Below, piece by piece: positions 11,216 through 24,241 of a stretch of 64,000 bases of DNA. Origin of the DNA: Channallabes apus (Eukaryota; Chordata; Actinopteri; Siluriformes; Clariidae); assembly GCA_030522415.1 (NCBI GenBank), contig CM060113.1, forward strand, positions 14,124,157 to 14,188,156. The letters run 5' to 3'. Every line of letters starts with the position of its first letter. Within the stretch, counting starts at the first letter, position 1. Made by a program: the position numbers and the translations under genes. The notes beneath the pieces were generated by a model, which ran no database searches, was not told where the DNA came from, and saw only the letters and a program-made list of their open reading frames with translations.

Positions 11216-14200
11216 TCTTTCCTGATTTTAATTAGTTTCTGCTCATGATTCCTATGTGTCTGCTACTTATGCTCTGCAAAGCCTTCATAATGGCTCTAAT
11301 CTGAGGTGATGTAAAATAATGATGTTTGAGGCTGGTAACGCTAAATGAACTTCTCTTCTGTAGAATAGGTACAGTACTGTAAGTCTGGGTCTTTCTTTCC
11401 TGTGATGGTCTTCATGAACCCAGGTTTATCATAGTGTTTTGTAGGTTTTGTAAATGCTCTTGACTTTACTGTTCTTGCAAAAACTGTTACAGAACAACTG
11501 ACTTTCGTGTCTTAAAATAACAAATGACCTATTGGCATACATGTTGCTTCATAGTTTTGAAATCACCAGGATTGTTCTACAATGTAGAAAATAAATCACT
11601 AAATAAAACACAATGAATTAGACATATCTTAAATAATTAACTTAAGATATTTACAGATGGATATTTCATGGGGTAGATACGAATTAATAATTTTTATATA
11701 CAAATTTTTAGCGTGTAATGAATATTTTTCACAGTCAGGTTTAGCCATTGTTATGAAGGAAAGCAGTAATTCCTGAAGGCACTGTAGGTGACAAATCCAG
11801 AATTTGATCCCAATCTAGTGCGATCTCAAGATCATAGAAAATCGATGGGCCAACATCAGGAAGTCTAACAGGGTTTGATGTGTTTGAGTGAGTCTGGTGT
11901 GTTGCAGTGCAGGAGAAATAATAAGCCGAAGAAATGGAACAAACAAAACAAAACCCTTAGCCATGCTTTGAAATGCTAAATGTGCTCTCAGGCTAAAAAC
12001 AAAACAAAACGTTGTAGCAGTTTTTAAGTTATTCAAATGTGGATTGTAGAAGTTTGCAGGTGGTCTGTAGACTTCGTAGGTGGTTTGTCACAGATTCAAA
12101 ATATGCTGAATTCCTTGTTTAGTGTTGACATGGACAGCTTTAAGCTGTCATTAACGGAGCACTCATTAAATCCTCTCCTACCGGGTGAAGCTAATCCTTT
12201 AAATGGCTAAATCCATCCGTGCACACTGAACTACTAAATAGCATGCTCAACAAGATACTAGGTCTATGACTAAAACCATGGGCTAAAATGGATAAATCCA
12301 ACAATGTACCCTCAATCACCAAATAGTATGCTCTACTAAATACATAGAAATAAAAAAAATCCCTAAATCCACCTCTGCTGACTAAAATACTGAATAGTAT
12401 GCTGTAATAGATACTAAACTTCATATATTAAGGTTTATTATACAATTGTTCGGAGGATTAATAACTTTTATTAGTCACAGTTATGCAGGTTTCTATTAAC
12501 TGCTGAGAAATCATACAGTAGCAGTTCTTGACAGTTCATAAGCAATTTGCGAAGTGTAGTAGATACTGTGTAGCATTTGTTTGGTAAATAGCTCTTTTCA
12601 GTTTGTCATGAGTTTTCTATGGCTTGTAGTGGAGTGATAGGTGAAATAACAGTAGCTAAAGTGTAGTCACTTCATAGGTGACTTAGGGCATGTGACAACA
12701 CAGAGTCAAGCAACCAAGAACCGACAAGAATTTGTCCTCAGAACAGTTTTGACCTCAAACAGACATACAGTAGTACTGTACATTTTTAGCTGCAGCAAGC
12801 AATGCCAGTTTTTAATCACAGTTTTAGCTTTGTTTTTTACTTTTCATCTTGTGGTTAATGATATTACATAATTTATGCACTACTAATAGTGAAGTGATAA
12901 TGAGAACTGTGCTGTCCTTAAGTGAAATATTCTCATTGCCACACAGATCCTCATTAAGCTTTCAGTTTAACAAACTGAGCCAACACTCAAACTAGTGGAG
13001 CTTTTATAAAGAGTGGGAGCTTGGCTCTTTTACGACATTTAATTGATCTTTCAACAGTCTCAGCCTCTGAGCTTGTAAATAATTGGTTCGCCATTTAGTC
13101 TTTAGTGAGCATTACAATGCAAGGACTGAGGGGGGAAAAAAACCAACAACAACAAAAAAACTAAGGAAAAGTCAAAAAGCTTTAAAATGTGGAACAATCT
13201 TTGTCATCTCTTTGAAGGAAGATCACAGTTGATAGTGCATTTAATTGACTTAAACATCACTTTAGCAATGACCCTTTAACAAATAAACTTTTCTGCGTTT
13301 TTCAACAGATATTTCTGATAAATGATCAATAAAAGAGATAAAGTAATGATTTTATGTGCTAAGCTTCTGACAGGCCAGATATTAGATTTTCCATGGTGGA
13401 TTTAATCAATCATCTCCTTAGCAATGACTTAGTGGAGGGTTGGCAGGAGAATGACACAGTTAAAACAGAACAATTCATGCTGTGATCAGTGGCAGGATGA
13501 TGGAGGACAAATAGGGTGATGGAAGGTTCTGACTTGACTGATAATGAAGACATGATGTGGTTGTGTGTCCTGGCACCAGAGCCAATGCCCACATAGCATT
13601 CCTCATTAACTGAACACGGCTGTCAGTAGCACCAGCCAAGCTTAACGCTGTGAGCAAGGTCTAGCCCTCACACCACACACCACTTTAAAGTTCCTACTTC
13701 TTAATTGGAAGAGGGCAGGAGCAGGGGTGAAGAATGTAATAGATGGTTGAAGACAGGCTGAGTAGTTGAAGGGCATATCATCTTTTATTGATAGGGCCTA
13801 ATTGGTTGCTTTGTCCAGTCTTTTCAGCTAGTGTTAGGTCAAATCATATACTACATTGCTTTTGATGCATCATTCTAAATAAAGAAAAAACTATACAATC
13901 GATTTCCATGAGTGACATGAAATAGTAAACGGTAGGATCAGTAATTCATAGATCGACATGGTTAGTATTCATCATTACACATTCCAATTAAATGAACATA
14001 AATGTTAATTAAAAGAACTAGCCAAGTGGCATGTGTTCACTCGTTATTTATCTGCAAAGACGAGACTATCGACTGTAATGTGAATATTTGATGTGAATTT
14101 TGACAGATGGAATAGATGGAGATCATGGCAAATAGCGAATCACTTTAAATTATTACCCCTCTCCATGCAGACCAAGCATGACAGAGACATGATCAATTCT

Positions 14201-15412
14201 TTTAATGAAAACATTCAGCTACAAACCATGGCAAGCAGTAAAGTCCTGAATCCCAAAATAACAAGTGATTCCCCATATAAGTGTAAATATATACAGTTGA
14301 ATATGAAATAAATGTCCCCTACAGCCTTTACTGAGCACCATCCAAAGGGAGACATTTAACGATTCAGTCATGGCATCTTTGATAAATTGAGATATAAAAT
14401 ATAAAAAAAGAGAGAGATAAAAAAAAAAAGTCACAGATTTACACATCTTAAAACACTTCAGCTACAGGGTTTTTCTTTCTTTGTTTGTTTGGGCAGAGTA
14501 GTTCTGTACATTTATAACCTTCGGTTTTTGTAATGGAGGAATTTCTGGATTGTGAGCACTATAATTTCAACATAAAAATCTATAAATGAAATTCAAAAAT
14601 GTACTATTACTGCTCTGCACAGCACACACAGTATTTAAAGGGAATAAGAGGAACTGATTTGAGTTAATTAAAACACACCCTCTCCACACTGTATGCATTT
14701 CTAACCCATACCTGTTATTTATAACTGTGCTGCTCTTTGCCTGGTTTACTGATTGAGATCAGGGGCACAAAATGCTGGGAAAATATTACCCTGTGATCTT
14801 ATGTCATACTTTGGTATGCATCACAGTCAGACTTAGCCTTTATACTGTACCTAGCATAGTCCCTCTTTTTGGTAAGTTTGTAGAGAGTTCTATTTCTTAG
14901 GTAACTTAATAAAAAGCAATAATTGTAAGCAAATGTTAAATTAGTAAAAAAAAAAAAGCAAATCACAAAATTATAGCAAATCTTTAATAAGAAAATGTTT
15001 AAATGGAGATTACAGTAAAGAATAGATCATAAATGGGCCTGTTTCATGCTTCTGTTATTGCTCAGAATGCTAAATCTTGACAACATGACCAAAAGCTGAA
15101 GAAGAATTGTTGGAAGAAGGAGGGGGGTAGGGGTGCTTATTGTCCCATAAACCAATTAATTGAGAAACGCACCTCCGGGAGGAACTGCATGCTCCACTAG
15201 TCATCGCAGGAGAATTATGCTCAAGTGGCTCCCATGAGCTCAGGCATTCCTCAGGGGAAAAAACACAATTAAATAAGAAATAGTGCAGACGAACTGCACC
15301 TTGTGATTCATGATCAGGGACACCATTGCAAGTATTACTATTCTACAATATGCATTATGATGTTCACTATCATTATTGTTAGATTTTTTCTTTTATTATT
15401 ATTATAACACAA
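11216..15412. other. Long non-coding stretch, no gene recognised
   Basis: No exon or transposon could be supported. Between 12230 and 12410 a degenerate motif 'aatagYatgct' recurs three times at 71-86 bp spacing, a weak tandem structure. Stretches 13180-13600 and 15070-15260 look unique and balanced in composition and could be conserved non-coding DNA, which cannot be judged from one genome. Double TACWGTA scars lie at 11370-11381 and 12766-12780. Confidence 0.4.
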
Positions 15413-15840
15413 CTACATCCAAAAGTATTTGGACAAGTGACCCAAAAAGACAAAATATATATAAATTTTGCCCTTGTACAGCGGCACAATCAATTGGCAA
15501 TTAATCAGTCAAGTTGTCATTGAACTATAGCTTTAACTCAAGGGGTTTAATGAAAAAAAAAAAGCCTTAACTGTTTAGTAATTACAGCCTTTTTTTTTTT
15601 TTTTTTTTACAAAGTTCTTCCATTTTCACAGGATTAAAAGTAATTGGACAATTGACTGCTGTTTAATGAGCAGGTGTGTCCTGTTTCCTTGTTATTTCAT
15701 GACAAATTAATGAAATTAAAGGCCTGGAGGTGAATTTGCATTTAGTTGTTCAAGAGGAATACTTCTTTAACACATCTAGCCAAGTCAAAGATATTCTGAA
15801 GGCAGTAGGCATGTTATTATCTGTCTGAAATAAGTCTGAA
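15413..15840 (+). mobile_element. Decayed Tc1-family remnant (plus)
   Basis: The start 'catccaaaagtatttggaca' (15417-15436) and the later 'aaaagtaattggacaattga' match the end region of the Tc1 family whose other copy hosts the nested insertions at 46515-52223, in opposite orientation. No transposase coding is legible. Confidence 0.5.
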
Positions 15841-16281
15841 ATCAACAAATGTCTTCATTAACATAAATATATAGAAAGTTTACCGAAAGATGTAAATGAC
15901 TGGTAACACTCAATAATAGAAAAGCCATGTTAAACTTGAAAGCATATAGTGAGATTGCTTTTCTAAGATTTTCTAAGTTTGCCCGCTTATTACCCAAGAA
16001 TACCTGGATGGGAATTATGGTAAAAGAAGAATATGGAGAATGAATTAAGCACATCCATCCATCCATCCATCCATCCATAGTTGAAACAAGAAGTTTCTGT
16101 ACTCCGTAGCCAATTCATTCAATACATTTAAACTCTGCTTTTTACAATTACTGACATTTAATCCTAGCAAACATTCCCTGTCTTAGGCCAGTTAGAACTT
16201 AATTTTTTTTAAGAATTTCAGAATAATAGTAGAGATGAAGATTTATTTCTGCTTTTATTTCTTTCATTGCATTCCCAACCG
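15841..16281. other. Non-coding, with (CATC)n microsatellite
   Basis: (CATC)n at about 16051-16078; nothing else recognised. Confidence 0.4.
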
Positions 16282-17374
16282 GTCAAACGTTTACAAAAAC
16301 TCAGGTAGTATTTGGTAATTTTACCTTTAAATGGTTTAACTTGGATCAAATATAGCCTTCAGGTAGCCTTCCACAAGCTTCTTACAATAAGTTCCTGTAA
16401 ATTTAGCTCATTCCTCCAGACAGAACTGGTGTAACTGAGTCAGGTTATTAGGCTTCCTTGTCTCACACATGATTTTTCAGGTCTGCCCTCAAATTTTCTG
16501 TTGGATTGAGGTCAGGGCCACTCCAATATCTTGACTCTATTGTCCTTAAGCCATTTTGCCACAACTTTGGAACTATGCTTTGGGTCATTCCCCATTTAGA
16601 ATATCTATTTCTGAACAAGCTTTAACTTTCTGGCTGATGTCTTGGGATGTTGCTTCAATATATCCACATACACTCTTCTACACTCGTGTATCACTCTTCT
16701 TTCCTCATAATTTATTTTGTGAAGTGAATGAGTCTCTCATGGAGTAAAGCACCACTACAACCGTTCAATATTTATTTCATTAGACCAGATGACATTTCTT
16801 CAAAAAGTAAGATATTTGACTTTTTATGGCAGTTTTCGGGCAGTCTTCCTTGCTGAGTAGCCGTTTGGGTTATGTCGATTTCAGTCTCAGTTTACGGTGG
16901 ATATAAATACTTTTGTACAGTACCTGTTTCGTCTAGTGTCTTTGCAAGGTCCTTTGCTTTTGTTCTGGAATTGATTTGTACTTTTTGTACCAAAGTACGC
17001 CTCTCCTTCCTGAGCGACATGATGGCTATGTGGTCCCCTGATGTTTATACTTGTGTAGTATTGTTTGTACAGACGAATGTGGTGCCTTTAGGCATTTGGA
17101 AACTGTTCCCAGGAATAAACCAGATTTTTTAAGGACCACTATTATTCTTCTGTGGTCTTGGATGATTTCTTTTTTGATTTTCCCCATGAAGCCAAACAAG
17201 AAACATTGAGTTTGAAGGTAGGCCTTAAAATACATTCAGAGAACCAATTGACCAAGACCACCAACTGACTCAAATGACTCAACTATCAGAAGCTTCTAAA
17301 CCACTTACTGTACATCATTTCCCAAGCTGATTATACGCACAGCCAATGGAGTACAGTATATGTAAACTTTTGAC
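16282..17374 (-). mobile_element. Decayed Tc1-like transposon (minus)
   Basis: Inverted ends survive as gtcaaacgtttac at 16282-16294 and gtaaacttttgac at 17362-17374, giving about 1.1 kb. Between them the minus strand carries scattered transposase pieces, clearest at the N-terminus. The family differs from the three young Tc1 copies. Length below the usual 1.3-1.6 kb points to internal deletion. Confidence 0.7.
17026..17187 (-). pseudogene. N-terminal DNA-binding remnant of a Tc1-type transposase
   Basis: The frame from 17187 reads MGKIKKEIIQDHRRIIVVL and later KCLKAPHSSVQTI, the spacing and residues of the first helix-turn-helix of the paired-like DNA-binding domain in Sleeping Beauty/Tc1-type transposases. 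The frame is lost after about 54 residues. Stops and frameshifts fill the catalytic part toward 16300. Confidence 0.7.
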
Positions 17375-17579
17375 ATTTGTAAACAATTGTTGGAAAAATT
17401 ACTTGCCATGCATAAAGTTTACTGTATGTCCTAACTGGCTGGCCAAAACTACTGTATAGTTGATAACATGAAAGCAGTGGACAGTTTATATTTAGTGCTG
17501 TATTATTATTGAATAATTAAGGATTTTTTTTAATACTTTGTTTTATATTTTGTGATATAAACAAAATAAAGCAAAAGTT

Positions 17580-17719
17580 AAATATAGTTCATAGCGACGG
17601 AGAACCGATTAATTCTATTCTAAGTATTGCTATGGAAAAAACTGAATTGGTTGTACGACCAAATCGGGTTACGAACAAAACGTAGGAACAAATTATGTTT
17701 GTAAACCGAGGTTTCACTG
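17580..17719 (-). mobile_element. Single end of a mariner/Tc1-like element
   Basis: The right edge, read inward, is cagtgaaacctcggtttac, next to TA at 17720-17721. This is a well-known type of mariner/Tc1 terminus. The opposite end was not found, so this is a solo end or a heavily deleted copy. Confidence 0.5.
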
Positions 17720-17721
17720 TA

Positions 17722-18683
17722 TACATTTACGTGTTGACTCTTTAATTAAATTACTTATAGACAAGAGTATAAATTACACTAGACATAAAGGCAGAATAAT
17801 GGTGATGGCATTTTAAAGTGTATGATTTGGGGATTTCGTAGTTACACAAGTTTTAAGTAAAATTTTAAATACATTTCCCACACATCATTCACTTAATCAG
17901 AACTCGCACTCTTTAAAAAAAAAAAAAAAAAAGCTGCATGGCAATGTAACTTTGCAATTTCTGAACAAGCAAAAAGAACAAGAGAGGAATAAGCAGACTA
18001 TGATAAGTTCCAAGCTCGAATTCGGCTTGCATGTTGTGTGTTATCACCAATGTGCAGAAGACATACACAGTACAAAAGAACTATAAAGTGGAATGTTTCA
18101 GCTCAGCCTTACCATTTCATACACTGGCAAAAATTTTTAGGTCAAAAGAAAGATGTGGAAAATGCACAAACTACATTATGAAAGCTGCTTTGTTACAGAT
18201 TCAGTATTAACATTTTCCATTTCTTGGCATTTGCATTTTATTATGTGCTGAATCTTATTTTTAAAAAGAACACACAATGCTGTTTTCAAAGGAAAGGTGT
18301 TTGTGTGTTAGAGTCTGTTGGCCATCTGTGAAGTGGGGCTGTGAAGTGCTGTGGGCACAGTGCCATCTCCGACTTTCTATTATCAAGAGATAAAAGGGAA
18401 GTTGTGCATGAATCATATATTTTTATATAATCTTTCGATCAAATTGATACATTTTGATTAATAAATCATAGGGATAGGCAACCAGTTAATGGAAAAGGCA
18501 CTTCTTGTATTTAAGTGCGCATTTCTGTCTGAAGAAGTGTAACTACAATCAGAAGCGGCGTTATTGTTTGATACATTCAACCTAAACACTAGACAGACTG
18601 TGTTAAAGAAATGGCAGACCTGCATGAAAAATATTCAAGCTATTGTACTAAACACATTTTCAGACAGACAAGCATGCACACAA

Positions 18684-18751
<68 letters not shown>

Positions 18752-20995
18752 AAATACTGAGTTAATGGACAGTAATAATATATAAAAGCACATACAGACA
18801 GGTGACAAATGAAGGGCAAAGCATGAACAAATGAGTGTAGAAGCTGAACAAATTCAAACACTTCCATTCAGGTGCACTACATAATATAATTAAAATCCTA
18901 AGATGGAAAGAGGAAAGAAATTACTTTGACACAGGGTAGCAAGGGATACCAAATGGTTAGTGTGCCAAAAGCAGCAATTATAAAGTGATCTACATTTAAA
19001 CATCTATAGGAAAGACATCAGGAAATAGGGATACAATTTGTGGGTGTAATAACAAATTCGGTGTACTAAGGCACTGGTCGAATGGCAAAGTTAATGGAAT
19101 AATTTTTTTTTTTATGTACTGTATAATTATAATGCTTTTATGCATTTTGAATAAACAGTGATGCAGCATATTTAGATGCTCCAGAAGTCCATGCACTGTT
19201 GTAAATCTGTTCAGGCGAAGAAATTCAATCACCTTTGTACCTTGCAGGAGCCTACAGTACAGTAGCTGTTTGTTAAAGCTGAAAAAGCAGTTGTTGTCCC
19301 TTCCATGAAGATAAACGTAATAAATGAGTTGTTGCTGAGTGAAATTAATTCTTGCTGAAAGGTCTGGAATACAAGACAAACACTACTGTATTTTCCACTT
19401 ATAAGAAACTTTGATCTTATTTGTCTTTTGTTTGTTTGGCTGGTGACTTCCTTGTCTTCCTCGTCTTTATAGTGTCACAGCAATACAGTCACTCAGAGAT
19501 TATAAGACAATATTTAGAAATATGTCATGTTAATGTTTTTTTTCAATATGATGTATTCTATTACAGTAGAGCAAAAGGGAGCCCTAATCTGCATAATATG
19601 TAAGTAGTATTTGACAGAGCTCTCCACCACCATCAAAACAGAACCTGAGGAAATATCTTTTGGAAATGGTGTTCCATCCCAGTGGTACAGCTGAAGAGAC
19701 AAAGGCTAATTACAGCTGTCATGGTGGCTCTTTGTGGAACACTTTGTTTTACTAATAATTTATTGTTGGACCTTCTTGCACTGACCCCATTTAGACCCTT
19801 GCACTGGTGAACCTCTAATACTCCTATGGGATTTCATCTATTGTGCTTTTAATCTATGACCCCAGCAGACATGATGCAGGGTCCAGGCAGGACAACTGCA
19901 TTTAAAGAACAACTTCCAGCTAGTCTACATACATTACAAATCATGTGTTCTACAGGCTTTTGTATTTTAAAATGGTCCCATCCAAGGAACCACACAGGAA
20001 GCTACCTGGCAGTGCTTGTGCCCATTTGTGCTTGTGCACATTTCAATGACACCAAGACAAGTTTCAGTCTGTGGCATTTGGAGTCCAGCCATAGAATAAC
20101 AAATGACTTTTGAAAGAACTGTAGCTCACTGCTGCAGCAGCAGTTTTTCTGCTTTAGCATCCTCAATAGACACAAATACACTACACATGGTCACCAGTGT
20201 AGTTTAACTGGCAAGCGAGTTTATAGGGAATCTAGGTTTACCCTGATGAACTGTCATGCTTTAGTGTAAAAAAAAAAAGCATTATTGGAACTCCTGACAC
20301 TGAAATGCAGACGTTAAAGAGGTTCCAGGGCATTGGAAAAAATGACAACCAAACAGTGTAGGAGTTGTACTGTATTTGAAGATAAACTATGGCCTCCACA
20401 AATCATCCTTAAAAGATCTCAGTCAATTCAAAGCTATTGTGTGAGAGTTGCACCTGATGACTCATCTACTGGGTTATAATCAGCTTGGAAGCAAACTGAC
20501 TCCAGCTCTAGATATCTGAATAAGGGTAGGTCAGCGATGAACACCACATGGCATGTTGAGGAAATGCAGAGCTAGGGCCAGGCCAGGAGCAACTGAGCCA
20601 GCTTCCACCATACTGAAGCTGTGTTTGAACCTTTAAACATTGTCTTAGTAATGCACTTAAACAATGCACGGTGTTCATCAGTATATTATGTTGTTCTTGT
20701 TGTTTTTCCGGATTTGGTCGGTTTTGCCGTTTTCGATTGTGGATTATCCTTGCTTGTTTTTGTCCTGGTTGGATTTTTGACAGTGATTACTGGGTTTGCC
20801 TTAATAAGCAACAGAATGAGAATACCCACTGGCACCCTGCCTTTTACTAATGAATGTTACAATATTAGATCTCTTTAATATAGTGTGCTTATTGTAAATG
20901 AAACCATTAAGTGATTTGTATGTACAGTATGTGTATAGTTTTTTTTTTTCCAAATGTGTGTAAATGTATGTACATGTAACTAACCATGATAATCG
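17722..20995. other. Non-coding stretch with microsatellite
   Basis: Contains the (CA)n array at 18686-18747 and a poly(A) near 17915. Chance ORFs (for example 18996-19379 minus) show no family features. A double TACAGTACAGTA scar is at 19253-19264. Confidence 0.4.
18686..18747. repeat. (CA)n microsatellite
   Basis: About 31 CA units. Open frames across it on both strands are artefacts of the repeat. Confidence 0.95.
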
Positions 20996-21335
20996 ATGGC
21001 AAAATGGTGTAGTGGTTAGCAATGTGGCTGCGCACCAAGTCCACTGGGCTTGAGTCTATTGTATGTGGAGTTTGCATGCTGTCTCTGTGCTTGGTGGGTT
21101 TCCTCCGAGTACTCTAGTTTTCTCCCACTGTCCAATTACATGCAAATTCGGCTAATTGGCATTTACAGATTGCCCGAGTGTGTGCATAATTGTGCTCTGA
21201 GTTAATAATAACTAATTGTGCTCTAGTGCCCAGTCTAAGGTGTACCCTGCTTTGTGCCCCAAAGTCCCCTGGGAGAGGCTCCAGGCCACCTGTAACCCTG
21301 TCCCGGATAAGCAGCATAAAGAATGAGTGAATGAT
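20996..21335 (+). repeat. tRNA-derived SINE, near full length (plus)
   Basis: Head with A-box-like 'tggtgtagtggttagcaa' (21005-21022), body 'gtgtggagtttgcatgctgt'-like, 'gtgggtttcctccgagtact' (21094-21113), and a tail ending 'gaatgagtgaatg'. It is the best reference copy of this SINE family in the window. Confidence 0.75.
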
Positions 21336-21400
21336 TATTAATGATATTGAGATAATGATTTCTCTACGGTATTATACTGTTATACAGTATTATCATAGTA

Positions 21401-21403
<3 letters not shown>

Positions 21404-21458
<55 letters not shown>
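21404..21458. repeat. (AT)n microsatellite
   Basis: Uninterrupted AT repeat. Together with 23114-23164 it brackets Tc1 copy 1 and a short Tc1-end remnant, consistent with TA-target insertion into a TA-rich tract. Confidence 0.95.
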
Positions 21459-21500
21459 CTTAATTGGTGGCTGACAAAATACTTTTTTGCCCCACTGTGA
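21459..21500 (-). mobile_element. Orphan Tc1-type terminus
   Basis: Read on the minus strand this is cagtggggcaaaaaagtatt followed by gtcagccaccaatt, the end of another common teleost Tc1-like family. Only about 42 bp remain between the (AT)n tract and Tc1 copy 1. Confidence 0.6.
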
Positions 21501-21520
21501 GTGTGTATGTATACTGTATA

Positions 21521-23110
21521 CAGTGGTGTGAAAAACTATTTGCCCCCTCCTGATTTCTTATTGTTTTATTCTTCGACTATTAGTCAAAGATAACACAAGT
21601 AAACACAAAATGCAGTTTTTAAATGAGGGGTTTTATTATTTAGGGAGAAAAAAACCCAAACCTACATGGCCCTGTGTGAAAAAGTAATTGCCCATTGAAC
21701 CTAATAACTGGTTGGGCCACCCTTAGCAGCAATAACTGCAATCAAGCGTTTGCGATAACTTGCAACGAGTCTTTTACAGCACTCTGGAGGAATTTTGGCC
21801 CACTCATCTTTTCAATAAAGTAATTAAGTAATAAAGTAATTCAGGATTATTTGAGGGTTTTCTAGCATGAACCGCCTTTTTAAGGTCATGCCACAACATC
21901 TCAATAGGATTCAGGTCAGGACTTTGACTAGGCCACTCCAAAGTCTTCATTTTGTTTTTCTTCAGCCATTCAGAGGTGGATTTGCTGGTGTGTTTTGGGT
22001 CATTGTCCTGCTGCAGCACCCAAGATCGCTTCAGCTTGAGTTGACGAACAGATGGCCAGACATTCTCCTTCAGGATTTTTTGGTAGACAGTAGAATTCAT
22101 GGTTCCATCTATCACAGCAAGCCTTCCAGGTCCTGAAGCAGCAAAACAACCCCAGACCATCACACTACCACCACCATATTTTACTGTTGGTATGATGTTC
22201 TTTTTCTGAAATGCTGTGTTACTTTTACGCCAGATGTAACGGGACACGCACCTTCCAAAAAGTTCAACTTTTGTCTCGTCGGTCCACAAGGTATTTTCCC
22301 AAAAGTCTTGGCAATCATTGAGATGTTTTTTAGCATAATTGAGACGAGCCTTAATGTTCTTTTTGCTTAAAAGTTGTTTGCGCCTTGGAAATCTGCCATG
22401 CAGGCCGTTTTTGCCCAGTCTCTTTCTTATGGTGGAGTCGTGAACACTGACCTTAATTGAGGCAAGTGAGGCCTGCAGTTCTTTAGATGTTGTCCTGGGG
22501 TCTTTTGTGGCCTCTCGGATGAGTTGTCTCTGCGCTCTTGAGGTAATTTTGGTCGGCCGGCCACTCCTGGGAAGGTTCAACACTGTTCCATGTTTTTGCC
22601 ATTTGTGGATAATGGCTCTCACTGTGGTTTGCTGGAGTCCCAAAGCTTTAGAAATGGCTTTATAACCTTTACCAGACTGATAGATCTCAATTACTTTTGT
22701 TCTCATTTGTTCCTGAATTTCTTTGGATCTTGGCATGGTCTAGCTTTTGAGGTGCTTTTGGTCTACTTCTCTGTGTCAGGTAGCTCCTATTTAAGTGATT
22801 TCTTGATTGAAACAGGTGTGGCAGTAATCAGGCCTGGGGGTGACTACAGAAATTGAACTCAGGTGGGATAAACCACAGTTAAGTTATTTTTTAACAAGGG
22901 GGGCAATCACTTTTTCACACAGGGCCATGTAGATTTGGAGTTTTTTTTCTCCCTTAATAATGTAAACCTTCATTTAAAAACTGCATTTTGTGTTCAATTA
23001 TGTTATCTTTGACTAATAGTTAACGGTTTTTGATGAGCAGAAACATTTAAGTGTGACAAACATGCAAAAGAATAAGAAATCAGGAAGGGGGCAAATAGTT
23101 TTTCACACCA

Positions 23111-23113
<3 letters not shown>
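21521..23113 (-). mobile_element. Tc1-type transposon, copy 1 (near intact)
   Basis: 1593 bp between TA dinucleotides (21519-21520 and 23114-23115). Both ends start CAGTGGTGTGAAAAACTATT. A second, similar motif, 'ctgtgtgaaaaagtaattgc', lies about 150 bp inside the left end (21672-21691) and its counterpart inside the right end (about 22900-22922). The ends therefore have the IR/DR architecture of Sleeping Beauty-like elements, with outer and inner transposase sites. Copies 2 and 3 (56882 and 61789) are nearly the same sequence. The interior encodes one transposase on the minus strand, broken at its C-terminus. Confidence 0.92.
21701..22736 (-). pseudogene. Tc1-type DD34E transposase, copy 1, C-terminal frameshift
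   Basis: Starts at MPRSKEIQEQ (22736) and is open for 310 codons to 21804. The N-terminal part has a paired-like helix-turn-helix region (residues ~1-110, including the GRPTKIT hinge-like motif). The catalytic triad is visible as D153 in WTDE, D244 in QQDND and E279 in NPIEMLW, giving 34 residues between D and E, plus the glycine-rich GGGSVMVWG block. After residue ~296 the frame leaves that of copies 2 and 3, because 21809-21846 is replaced by AT-rich sequence with a net gain of 13 bp. The usual C-terminus is present downstream but out of frame. The full family length is 340 residues. Catalytic residues are intact, but loss of the last ~44 residues probably abolishes activity. Confidence 0.9.

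Positions 23114-23164
<51 letters not shown>
23114..23164. repeat. (TA)n microsatellite
   Basis: TA repeat between Tc1 copy 1 and the hAT-like element. Confidence 0.95.
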
Positions 23165-23167
<3 letters not shown>

Positions 23168-24241
23168 GGTTTGACATTGGCACCCGCCCACCCGCCAAAT
23201 GCAGGTAAAATTCGGCTGTGGGGGATAATAACTATAGTCTCACTAGCCACTTTGGCGGGTAGTTTATTCTTTGGTATGACAATATATTTTTGTTGTAGGT
23301 TTCTCTAAAGTCATTCGATATAATAAACGTAATATTACGTGCATAAAACGCACATGAATTATATATATATAAAAAAAAAAGTAATCACTATTAAAATCTA
23401 TTTAGATTTCATGTTGAATGATAGAAAATTCATCAATTGATTGAATTACCTTACACTATAAAGTGTCAACACTACAAGATAGAGCAGAGTCCATTGTCCT
23501 AACTCAGAATTCTGGTATAATAATACATAATGAATAATATTACTTGATAACAGGGCCGGTTCTATGGGGGGGGGCAAGATAAATAAATAAAATTTTGAAA
23601 TGTTGAGAAAGCACATGTTAATACAGTATACTCACAAAATGAATTCATAAGAAGTTGATAAAATGATCTGCGGTAGCGGAAAAATTCGGCTAAAACGGGA
23701 CACTACACAAAACGGTATTAGATATCACAGCCCTAACCCCCCCTCCCCCCTCGGATGATCTGAGGGAAAAACAACGCTAGATCATGATGCCCCCTTAAAA
23801 TTTCTGACTGCTCCCCCATATGTTCTGGTCTAGAACCGGCCCTGCCTGGTAATAGTACACAACACACTAAAATGATAAATGTTCTGAGTTGCTCTATTTT
23901 AAATATCAGAATGCGTTCAGTTGTACTGAATCTGTTATTTTTCAATTTCATGTGGTAAGAGGCTTGAATTTAAGTTCAATAAGCAGAATATACTGTTCAT
24001 GTTTTTATATTGGGAGCTATCTTAACAGTACTGAATACTTGACTACTACTATAGTGATACAGTGTATGTTGTAATTTTTAAGTAAATCTAGATATAACAA
24101 ACATTAACGTATCATGGTGAAGAAAAAACTGCGATTTTCTGGTAACAAAATTGTGGCTAGTAAAAAGCCTGAATGGCTAGTGACTCCGGAAATCCACTAG
24201 CCACATTGGCCAGTGAGCAAAAAAGTTAATGTCAAACCCTG
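23165..24241. mobile_element. hAT-like TIR element, 1077 bp
   Basis: The ends are inverted copies beginning CAGGGTTTGACATT (left) and, on the other strand at 24241, CAGGGTTTGACATTAAC. Internal subterminal pieces 'ctagccac.ttgg' occur near both ends. CAGGG-type ends fit hAT. No 8-bp duplication is found: the left flank is (TA)n and the right flank is the inside of a Tc1-like element, so at least one junction was rearranged after insertion. No transposase is legible. Confidence 0.6.
23551..23844. mobile_element. Nested hAT MITE, 294 bp
   Basis: Ends are CAGGGCCGGTTCTA (23551) and its inverse TAGAACCGGCCCTG (23831-23844). The flanking octamers cttgataa and cctggtaa agree at 6 of 8 positions, a decayed 8-bp hAT target duplication. 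It sits inside the hAT-like element 23165-24241 and is therefore younger than it. No coding capacity. Confidence 0.75.

Noticed and set aside
18564..18867. ORFs across (CA)n, (TG)n, (TA)n and (AAT)n tracts
   Set aside because: Translations are pure dipeptide or single-residue repeats created by the microsatellites.
18996..19379. 127-codon minus-strand ORF
   Set aside because: Composition is that of random AT-rich translation, with no domain, splice context or promoter.
21867..22136. 89-residue plus-strand ORF repeated at 57253 and 62163
   Set aside because: It recurs only because it is the antisense of the three Tc1 transposase copies.
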